DNA of 64,000 bases from NCBI RefSeq assembly GCF_964355755.1, contig NC_092673.1:17613001-17677000 (forward strand). The letters are read 5' to 3'. Each line of letters starts with the position of its first letter. Within the stretch, counting starts at the first letter, position 1. This DNA is from Antedon mediterranea (taxonomy: Eukaryota > Echinodermata > Crinoidea > Comatulida > Antedonidae). This document shows, in pieces, positions 47,901 through 59,900 of this stretch. Both the position numbers and the translations under genes were made by a program. A model generated the notes under the pieces. The model saw nothing but the letters and a program-made list of their open reading frames with translations, had not been told where the DNA came from and did not search any database.

Positions 47901-50900
47901 ATAATATTTAGCCTTTAGTTAGTGGTTTCCAAAATTTAAAATGTTTGAGCAATGCAATTTAAAAAAGAAAGCTAATATGAAATTATTCTGTTCAAACTGA
48001 ATGCTTTAAGAACAGTTCCGTCTCTTATCTTATGACTTTTCGGGGAAAAATGACATTATTAAAGTTGCTATATAAAATTTGATACTAGTAAGTGTCAATA
48101 GATGGTTCTTAAATACATGACCTTTGATAAATAACTGAAAATTGCACTGTACACAAGGCAAATAAATACAGATATGATGGAATTTATGTAGTCAAATATA
48201 ATTTTCATCCTGAGAATTACCTTAATTTTGTTTATTGCATGGCATTGTTCACCAAATTCCTGTCTTGGTACAATTGATGATGGGATGGTATAAGGCTTCA
48301 TGATATGATATGATCTTCATCGAGGCAAATGATAAATTTGTTTTGATCGTCAATATAGTACACTGGTTTTCATTAGGTGTTAAAAATTAGTACCGAAAGT
48401 ATGTACCAACTTTCTCTACCATTGGGTTAAAATTCTAGAAGTTGAACTTAATTTACAGAAATTTCCCATTACGTAAATTTATATATAAATTCATTAAACT
48501 GCTTTGTGGCCTCATATTTTTAATATCTAAACATTTGTTTGTACAATTTTATGAAATATTTATTTTATAACGTTCAAATTTTGTGATTGATATTGTACAG
48601 TAAGTAGATTTTAATGATTACTTACATTAAGTAATAGGCTAACAATCACTAGATCTGATCCATGGTAATATATTATATTTTGTTTTCATTTATCAATAAT
48701 GATAATTAGGATTTTATCACATTATTTAGCAGTAATTGTTGTTGTTTATATTAACAAAAAACCCAATTTTACATAATGTCTGTTGTCAGTATTTATAAAC
48801 TTCATTATGATTCCTTTCCAGGATGGTGAGACTCCATTACATTCATATCTGAGGAATGTATATAGAATACATAGCTTAGAAATAGTGACTTGTCTCATTC
48901 AGCATGGGACACCAGTAGCATTGCAAAATAAGGTAATGTACAGGAATTTGCTAGTGTAATAATAAGCTAACATTATATAGATATGCTGAAGTAAACCATT
49001 CTATGAGAGAAAAAAGTAAGCACATTAACAAAAATCAAATTTGATTAAAACAAACCAAATAAAAAAATAACTAAATAGTTATATATGATTTATGATAACT
49101 GATTTAAAGTGTACAGTTACCTATCATATAACATAAATCTTTAATTTTCTTAATGAACAAAAAAATCTATTTTTTTTTATATATTCAGTTATTAAATAAC
49201 AATTATTGTCAACGGTCTAATTAATTGTAAATATGACGTAAATACTAAACAAATAAAAATATTTATGTTAAAAAAATTAATAGAATCTGATTTTAATAAA
49301 AAATAATTATTAATTAATAACCTACTCCCTCCCTTACCTTACAAAAAATGCTTCAGTCAGTGTATCCAGCTAATTATAAACATGGCCTTAAACTACATCT
49401 GGAGATCTTTTTCCAACCTAGGATCTTTTTATGCAAATATTTTGCCACAAAAGGAAGAGAAATGTAAATAATGTTTAGCCTTTTAGTTAGTGGTTTCCAA
49501 AATTTAAAATGTTTGAGCAATGCAATTTAAAAAAGAAAGCTAATATGAAATTATTCTTTTCAAACTGAATGCTTTAAGAACAGTTCCGTCTCTTATCTTG
49601 TGACTTGTTGGGGAAAAATGACATTATTAAAGTTGCTATATAAAATGTGATACTAGTAGTGCCAATAGATGCTCCTTAAATACATGACCTTTGGTAAATA
49701 ACTGAAAATTGTTTAAGTACAAAGCAAATAAATACATATATGTTGGAATTTATGTTGTCAAATATAATTGTCATCCTGAGAATTAACTTAATTTTGTTCA
49801 TTACATGTTATTGTTCACCAAATTCCTGTCTTGGTACATTTTATTATGAGATGGTATCAGACTTCATGATATGATTTTCATTAAGGCAAATGGTTTAAAC
49901 TAAACTTGTTATCGTTAATATCGAACTTAGCCTAATTATGATATTGATTTCATTAGGTGTTAAAAATCAGTACCGAAAGTATTTACCAACTTTCTCTACC
50001 ATTGAGTATAAATTCTAGAAGTTGCACTTAATTTACTGAAATTTCCCATTACCTAAATTTATATGTAAATTCATTAAACTGCTTATTGGTCTCATATTGT
50101 TAACATCTAAACATGTATTTGTACAATTTTATGAAATATGTATTTTATTAATGTTCAAATTTTGTGATTGATATTGTACAGTAAGTCGATTTTAATGATT
50201 ACTTACATTAAGTAATAGGCTAACAATCACTAGATCTGATCCATGGTAATATATTATATTTTGTTTTCATTTTATCAATAATGATAATTAGGATTTTATC
50301 ACATTATTTTGCAGTAATTGTTGTTGTTTGTATTTACAAAAAAAAAACAATTTCACATAATGTCTGTTGTCAGTATTTATAAACTTCATTATGATTCCTT
50401 TCCAGTCTGGTGACACTCTATTACATTCATATCTGGGGAGTGGATATAAACCTACCTTAGAAATAGTGACGTGTCTCATTCAGCATGGGGTACCATTAGC
50501 ATTGGAAAATAAGGTAAATGTACAGGAATTTGCTAGTGTAATAGGCTAACATTATATAGATATGCTGAAGTAAACCATTCAATGAGAGAAAAAAGTAAGC
50601 ACATTAACAAAAATCAAATTTGATTAAAACAAACCAAATAAAAATAGTTATATATGATTTATGATAACTGATTTAAAGTGTACAGTTACCTATCATATAA
50701 CATAAATCTTTAATAATAATAAATGAAAACTTATATAGCGCCGGTATCCTCCACCCATGTGGCGCTCATGGCGCTTTGTGCATTAACAACGTGCGAGAAC
50801 ATCAGCGAATAGCGACGTCTTTAGGTTGGTCTTGAAACTGTTTAGACTAGTTGAGCATTTAACTGTTGCTGGTAAGCTGTTCCATACACTTGCGGCCGCA

Positions 50901-53900
50901 ACGAAAAAAGATCTCTGACCCCACTGATTTTTCGCTCTACGCTCTTGAAGAAGGTTTTGTGACAATGATCGTAGGCCTCTGCGGGATGATTCGTAACGAT
51001 CCACAAGGTCAGATAAATAAGCAGGAGCACTGTCATTTAGGATCTTGAATACAAACAACGCAAGTTTGTACTTAATACGTTGTTGAACAGGCAACCAATG
51101 CAAATCCATCAGGACAGGAGTTATGTGAGCGTTTGATTTTGTATAAGTTACAATTCTAGCTGCCATATTTTGCAAGCGCTGCAAACGTTGTATTTGAGAT
51201 TTTGGTATGCCAAACAACAAGGCATTACCAATGTCAATTTTAGAAGTGACAAATGAGTGTACAATCAATTCAGCTGTTTTCTTGTTAAGATTACCGCGAA
51301 TACGACCAAGGTTCCTAATCGATATGCATGCTGCTTTGGATACAGTTGTTATTTGTGCTTCCATAGTGAGATTACTATCCAGCATGATTCCCAGATTCCG
51401 GACCACCGATGAGGGAGCGATGTTAGAGTTTCCGATTCTGAAATGTGTGATGTTGATTTTGGAGATGTTACCTTTAGACCCGACGATAATAAACTCTGTC
51501 TTTCCATCATTCAACTTTAGGTAATTTGTTGTCATCCAATTGCGAACATCTTCTATACAGGCTTCCATCTTACTGATTGCTGCAGCAACATCCCTTTCCA
51601 CTGGATTTACTGACACATAAATCTGTGTATCATCTGCATAGAAATGGAAATGTAGACTGTGTTTGCGAATAATGTCACCAAGGGGAAGCGTATAAATGGA
51701 AAACTGGCCAGGACCAATTACTGACCCCTGTGGTACACCATATTCCAGGCAAGCTTCATCTGAGAATGCATCATTGATACAGACTAGCTGACGTCTTCCT
51801 GTAAGATATGACTGGAACCAGTTAAGAGCAACACCATTTATGCCAATGCGATTTCTCAGACGGGTTATCAGTCTTCGGTGATCAACTGTATCAAACGCTG
51901 CTGACAAATCCAACAACACCAATAGCGTTATTTTCCCATCATTCATTCCTTGTAACAAATCATTCTGTACCTTTAAAAGGGAACTCTCCGTGCTATGACA
52001 TGCACGATATGCCGACTGGTAATTCTCATTTAAATTATGCTTTTGAAGATATGGAGTAATGCGTGATGTCACTACACGCTCCAGAGTCTTTCCAAGAAAA
52101 GAAAGATTCGACACCGGGCGGTAATTTTTCAGCGTGTTATGATCCAAGTTTTGCTTTTTTATTAAAGGACGAACGTGAGCAATTTTCAGTTCATCTGGCA
52201 CTATGCCGGTATTAAGAGAATGGTTAATGATTTCCGTTATTATTGGAACGACTGCGTCTATACACTTCTTCAGTATAGAAGTAGGAACTGGATCTAACCT
52301 GCATGATTTTGTTGGTGATTTCATCAGAATGTTGCGGATCTCATCTTGAGATGCTGGTGTAAATGTTGTGAGATGCTGATGAACAGCTGTCACAGGCTCA
52401 TTAAATGACATGTCATCAATCTTGAAGTCGTCTCTGATGAAAAACTGACAGAACCTGTTCGCAAGATCTAAGTCAGAAAGACTATCTGAGAGAGGTGATA
52501 CCTGGCGATGATGAAGGAGTTGGTTAACAATTTTAAAAAGTCCTTTCTGATCTGCTGCATGTTCTTCACACAAGCCAATGTAGTAGTTGGCCTTTGCCTT
52601 TCTTACCATGGAATTTACATTCCTCTTCTGTGCAATGTAAGCTTGACGATCTATTTCCAGATGAGAGATTCTCCATTTCTTTTCAAGCTTACGCTTTGTT
52701 CTTTTCTCAGCATAGATGTCACTGTTATACCAACTAGTGTTTGGTCGGACCTTTACTGTTCTCTTTTTCGGTGGTGCGTGTTTGTCAAGAAGTTCACTCA
52801 AAGTGGTGACATATAGTCGTACTTTACTTGATAAATCAAGATTTGAGAGCGAAGTTCCGAGATCAGACTGTGTGATATCTTTACATAATGTCTCAAAATT
52901 TATAGCATTCCAATGACGAGTTTCGATGGATTTAGTGATTACGGGTGGCTTCTTGATAAGGAGATTACATGTGATTGCATAGTGATCTGATATACCATCA
53001 ATGACATTAAGGTTTGAGAAAACAGGAGGATCAGATGAACGAGTGATCAGCAAGTCTAATGTATGACCATGTCGGTGTGTAGGTGTAGACACATGCTGTT
53101 GAAGACTGCTTGCTGCAAGTAGATTCCGAAAATGAATTGCATCTGCATCATTTGGCATATCCACATGGATGTTAAAGTCTCCAACGAATAGTATGGGAGC
53201 CGGCTTCAATACATAGTGATCAACCAAAGTTGAGAATTCTTCAGTGAAAACATTTAGACTGCAACCCGTTGATTTGCTTTGAGGACGATATACTGCTACG
53301 AGGAAAACTGAGGATGCATTGCTGACTATTTCCACATTTAGCAGTTCAAATGATTTTGGTAATAATCCCGTGTCATAACATTTAACCGCTATGCTTTCCT
53401 TGTAAAGAAGTGCAACTCCACCACCTCTTTTAGTACTAGCACGGGGAGCATGTTTTAGAGAGTATCCGTTGGGTGTAATATTTCCTATAACTGATGTGTC
53501 TTCTGGTTTAAGCCACGTTTCCGAAAGGGCAACAACATCCAGATTATGTTCGATAACGAAATCCACAAATTCTGTTGTTTTGTTCCGAACGGATCTTGTA
53601 TTAATACAGCAAAATGTAATATTGTTTTTAGATAAGAGAGAGTTTGATGATAAGTCCGGAAATGATAGATTGTTTTTAGTGTGTTTGTTTGTTTGTTTGT
53701 CACGCCCAGCTCTTGTACCACGCCTGGTTTTTCTTTTTGGCCTCCTTGGTAATAGGTGGATACTACAGCTACTGGAGTTCAACTTAAAAGATTGTATAAT
53801 TAAGCAAGATTCTTCAGGAAGTTCACAACTGTTATTGTTGTTGGTTACACAGCCCTGTAAACCATGAAGAAACTCAGAGCTATAGCTAATTAGCATGACA

Positions 53901-56900
53901 ACAGCAGATCTTCAAGCATGAGGTGTACAAGGTCATTTACATAACAATATGCACAGTCAGATTGAAAGTACAGGGCTAGCTTCCCACTGATGCTAGTAGA
54001 CCATTGTTCTTGGGCAGTGATGAGTTTGAATTAAAACAATAAAGGCACAAGCAGGGCCTAGCTGAACTTCAGGAAACAACAAGAAAAACAACTGCGATTT
54101 ACTCCAAGATACGATTATTTCCACATAAGAAATTTGTGAATATATGGTGCTCAATTTGCTATTCCAGCATCCAGTAAAACTTATTTGATGAAAAAAACCA
54201 TCTGCAAACAGATACGAAGTTGTTATGCACAGAGCAATATAGAGCCGCCACATGGGCGCTGCAACACTCCTCCTCTTATTTAAGTTTCTTAATGAACAAA
54301 AAAATCTATATTTTTTTATATATTCAGTTATTAAATAACAATTATTGACAATGGTCTAATTAATTGTAAATATGAAATAAAATGCGACAACTACTAAAGA
54401 ACTAAAAATGTTTATGTTAAAAAATTAATAGAATCTGATTTTAATAAAAAATGATTATTAATTAATAATGTGCTCCTTCCCTTATCTTACAAAAAAAATG
54501 CTTCTGTCAGTCTATCCAGCTAATTATGAACATGGCCTTAAAGAAATCCTTTTCCAACCTAGGATCTTTTTGTGCAAACATTTTGCCACAAAATGAAGAG
54601 AAATGTAAACAATGGTTTGTTAGTTTTCAAAATCTAAATTGTTTAAGTAATGCAATTTAAAAAAGAAAGGTAATATGAAATTATTCTTTTCAAACTGAAT
54701 GCTTTTAAGAAAAGTTCCGTCTCTTATCTTATGACTTTTTTGGAAAAATGATTAAAATTAAAATATAATATACTAGTAAGTGCTCACAGATGCTTCTCGA
54801 ATTCATGAACTTTGGTAAATAACGGAAAATTGCACTGTACACAAAGCAATACAGATATGATGGAATTTATGTAGTCAAATATAATTGTCATCCTGAGAAT
54901 TACCTTAATTTTGTTTATTGCATGGTATTGTTCACCAAATTCCTGTCTTGGTACATTTGATGATGGGATGGTATCAGACTTCATGATATGATATGATCTT
55001 CATCGAGGCAAATGATAAATTTGTTTTGATCGTCAATATAGTACACTGGTTTTCATTTGGTGTTAAAAATTAGTACCGAAAGTATGTACCAACTTTCTCT
55101 ACCATTGGGTTAAAATTCTAGAAGTTGAACTTAATTTACAGAAATTTCCCATTACGTAAATTTATATATAAATTCATTAAACTGCTTTGTGGCCTCATAT
55201 TTTTAATATCTGAACATTTGTTTGTACAATTTTATGAAATATTTATTTTATAACGTTCAAATTTTGTGATTGATATTGTACAGTAAGTAGATTTTAATGA
55301 TTATTTACATTAAGTAATAGGCTAACAATCACTACCTGTAGATCTGATCCATGGTAATTATATTTCGTTTTCATTTATTAATAATGATAATTAGGATTTT
55401 ATCACATTATTTAGCAGTAATTGTTGTTGTTTATATTAACAAAAAACCCAATTTCACATAATGTCTGTTTTCAGTATTTATAAACATCATGATTATGATT
55501 CCTTTCCAGAATGATGACACTCTATTACATTCATATCTGAGTAGTGTATATCCACCTACCTTAGAAATAGTGACGTGTCTCATTCAGCATGGGACACAAG
55601 TAGCGTTGCAAAATAAGGTAAATGTACAGGGATTTGCTAGTGTAATAGGCTAACATTATATAGATATGCTGAAGTAAACCATTCAATGAGAGAAAAAAGT
55701 AACCACATTAACAAAAATCAAATTTGATTAAAACAAACCAAATAAAAAAATAACTAAATAGTTATATATGATTTATGATAACTGATTTAAAGTGTACAAA
55801 TCTTTAAGTTTCTTAATGAACAAAAAAATCTATTTTTGTTTATATATTCAGTTATTAAATAACAATTATTGACAATGGTCTAATTAATTGTAAATATGAA
55901 ATAAAATGGGACAACTACTAAACAACTAAAAATGTTTAGGTTAAAAAAATTAATAGAATCTGATTTTAATAAAAAAATAATTATTAATTAAAAACCTGCT
56001 CCCTCCCTTACCTTACAAAAAATGCTTCTGTCAGTCTATCCAGCTAATTATAAACATGGCATTAAACTACATCTGGAGATCCGTTTCCAACCTAGGATCT
56101 TTTTGTGCAAACATTTTGCCACAAAATGAAGAGAAATGTAAACAATGTTTTGTTAGTTTTCAAAATCTAAATTGTGTGAGTAATGCAATTTAAAAAAGAA
56201 AGGCAATATGAAATTATTCTTTTCGAACTGAATGCTTTTAAGAAAAGTTCCGTCTCTTATCTTATGACTTTTTTTGAAAAATGAATTCTCGTTAAAATAT
56301 AATATACTAGTAAGTGCTCACAGATGCTTTTTGAATACATAAACTTTGGTAAATAACTGAAAATTATACTGTACACAAGGCAAATAAATACAGATATGAT
56401 GGAGATCTGATCCATGGTAATATATTATATTTTGTTTTCATTTATCAATAATGATAATTAGGATTTTATCACATTATTTAGCAGTAATTGTTGTTGTTTG
56501 TATTAACAAAAAAACCCAATTTCACATATGTCTGTTGTCAGTTTATAAACTTCATGATTATGATTCCTTTTCAGGATGGTGACACCAGATCTGATCTATG
56601 TTAAGATATTCTATTTTGTTCTCATTTATCAATAGTTAACAATTAGGATTATTTACCACATTATTTAGCAGCAAAAAACAATTTCACATAATGTTTGTTG
56701 TCATTATTTATAAACTCCATTATGATTCCTTTCCAGTATGGTGACACTCCATTACATCCATATCTGAGGAGTGGATATACTGCACCTACCTTAGAAATAG
56801 TGACGTGTCTCATTCAGCATGGGGCACCAGTAGCATTGAAAAATAAGGTAAAGGGATTTGCTAGTGTAATAAGCTAACATTATATAGATCTGCTGAAGTA

Positions 56901-59900
56901 AACCATTTAATGAGAGAAAAAAGTAAGCACATTAACAAAAATCAAATTTGATTAAAACAAACCAAATAAAAAAATAACTAAATAGTTATATATGATTTAT
57001 GATAACTGATTTAAAGTGTACAGTTACCTATCATATAACATAAATCTTTAATTTTCTTAATGAACAAAAAAATCTATTTTTTTTATATATTCAGTCATTA
57101 ATTAACAATTATTGACAATGGTCTAATTAATTGTAAATATGAAATAAAATGCGACAACTACTAAACAACTAAAAATGTTTATGTTAAAAAAATTAATAGA
57201 ATCTGATTTTAATAAAAAAATAATTATTAATTAATAACCTACTCCCTCCCTTACCTTACAAAAAATGCTTCTATCAGTCTATCCAGCTAATTATAAACAT
57301 GGCCTTAAACTACATCTGGAGATCCTTTTCCAACCTAGGATATTTTTATGCAAACATTTTGCCACAAAAGGAAGAGAAATGTAAATAATATTTAGCCTTT
57401 AGTTAGTGGTTTCCAAAATTTAAAATGTTTGAGCAATGCAATTTAAAAAAGAAAGCTAGTATGAAATTCCTTTCAAACTGAAAATAATGATAATTAGGAT
57501 TTTATCACATTATTTAGCAGTAATTGTTGTTGTTTGTATTAACAAAAAAAAACCCAATTTTCACATAATGTCTGTTGTCAGTATTTATAAACTTCATTAT
57601 GATTCCTTTCCAGGATGGTGACACTCTATTACATTCATATCTGAGGAATGATAGAATACCTACCTTAGAAATAGTGACTTGTCTCATTCAGCATGGGACA
57701 CCATTAGCATTGCAAAATAAGGTAATGTACAGGGATTTGCTAGTGTAATAAGCTAACATTATATAGATATGCTGTGGTAAACCATTCTATTTTGTTCTAC
57801 TCATTTATTTATTAATAATGATAATTATGATTATTTACCACAATATTTAGCAGCAATTGTTGTTGTTTGTATTGAAAAAAAACAAACAATTTCACATAAT
57901 GTCTGTTGTCAGTATTTATAAACTTTATTATGATTCCTTTCCAGTATGGTAACACTCCATTACATTCATATCTGTGGAGTGTACATACACCTACCTTAGA
58001 AATAGTGACGTGTCTCATTCAGCATGGGGCACCAGTAGCATTGCAAAATAAGGTATTGTACAGGGATTTGCTAGTGTAATAGGCTAACATTCTATAGATA
58101 TGATGTGGTAAACCATTCTATTTTGTTCTACTCATTTATTAATAATGATAATTATGATTATTTTACCACAATATTTAGCAGCAATTGTTTTTGTTTGTAT
58201 TGACAAAAAAAACAAACAATTTCACATAATGTCTGTAGTCAGTATTTATAAACTCCATTATGATTCCTTTCCAGAATGGTGACACTCTATTACATTACTG
58301 TCTGAGGAGAGGATATCCACCTACCTTAGAAATAGTGACGTGTCTCATTCAGCATGGGACACCAGTAGCATTGCAAAATGAGGTAATGTACAGGGATTTG
58401 CTAGTGTAATAGGCTAACATTATATAGATCTGCTGAAGTAAACCATTCTATTTTGTTCTACTCATTTATTAATAATGATAATTATGATTATTTACCACAA
58501 TATTTAGTAGCAATTGTTGTTGTTTGTATTGACAAAAAAAACAAACAATTTCACATAATGTCTGTTGTCAGTATTTATAAACTCCATTATGATTCCTTTC
58601 CAGAATGGTGACACTCTATTACATTCATATCTGATGATTGGATACCCTACCTTAGAAATAGTGACGTGTCTCATTCAGCATGGGACACCATTAGCATTGC
58701 AAAATAAGGTAAATGTACAGGGATTTGCTAGTGTAATAGGCTAACATTGTATAGATATGCTGTGGTAAACCATTCTATTTTGTTCTACTCATTTATTAAT
58801 AATGATAATTATGATTATTTACCACAATATTTAGTAGCAATTGTTGTTGTTTGTATTGACAAAAAAAACAAACAATTTCACATAATGTCTGTTGTCAGTA
58901 TTTATAAACTCCATTATGATTCCTTTCCAGAATGGTGACACTCTATTACATTCATATCTGGGGACAGGATATACACCTACCTTAGAAATAGTGACGTGTC
59001 TCATTCAGCATGGGGTACCAGTAGCATTGCAAAATAAGGTATTGTACAGGGATTTGCTAGTGTAATAGGCTAACATTCTATAGATCTGCTGAAGTAAACC
59101 ATTTAATGAGAGAAAAAAGTAAGCACATTAACAAAAATCAAATTTTATTAAAAGAAATCAAATTAAAATAATAACTAAACAGTTATATATGATTTATGAT
59201 AACTGATTTAAAGTATACAGTTATTCATCAAATAACATATATCTTTTTTCTTAATGAACAAAAACAATCTACTTGTAATTTTTTATATTCAGGTGAATCA
59301 CTATAATTTTGTTTAAATATTTTTACCATAAAATAAATATATATTGGTCATATCAGGGAGTTGTAAAATGACAACTCCCTGGTCATATGTAGCTGTAAAG
59401 ATAACAACAATTGAAAATGGTCTAATTAATTATAAATATGAAATAAAATGTATGTTGACAAATAATAGAATAGCAAACAAAAATGTTTGTGTTATTGTTA
59501 ACAAAATTAATAGAATCTGATTTTAATAAAAAAGAATTATTAATTGTTAATAACTTGCTCCCTCCCTTACCTTCCAAAAAAATACTTCTGTCAGTATATC
59601 CAGCTAATTACAGTTTGAATATGGCCTTTTAAAGAGATCTTTTTCCAGCATTTTTTTTTTTTGCAAATATTTTGCCACAAATGGAAGAGAAATGTAAATA
59701 ATGTTTAGTTTATAGTGGTTTCCAAAATCTAAAATTGTTCGAACAATGCAATTAGACATTTTTTTATATTCAGGTGAATCAGTATAATTTTGTTTACATA
59801 TTTTTGACCGTAAAACAAATATAAATTGGTCATATGTAGCTGTAAAGATAACAATGATTGACAATGGTCTAATTAATTGTAAAGATGAAATAAAATGGGA

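Larger units (their letters stand above)
57722..59050 (+). repeat. Short gene B exon-intron units, ~330-bp period
   Basis: Four successive introns (223, 222, 221 and 222 bp) are nearly identical: GGGATTTGCTAGTGTAATAG, GTAAACCATTCTATTTTGTT, AATAATGATAATTATGATTA, ACAATTTCACATAATGTCTG, CATTATGATTCCTTTCCAG. They lack the ~1.2-kb transposon-bearing part of the long units. The even spacing and identity mean recent tandem duplication or gene conversion. Confidence 0.93.

Noticed and set aside
53485-53867. Plus- and minus-strand ORFs overlapping the L2-like LINE
   Set aside because: They are other-frame shadows of the 1037-codon endonuclease-RT gene.
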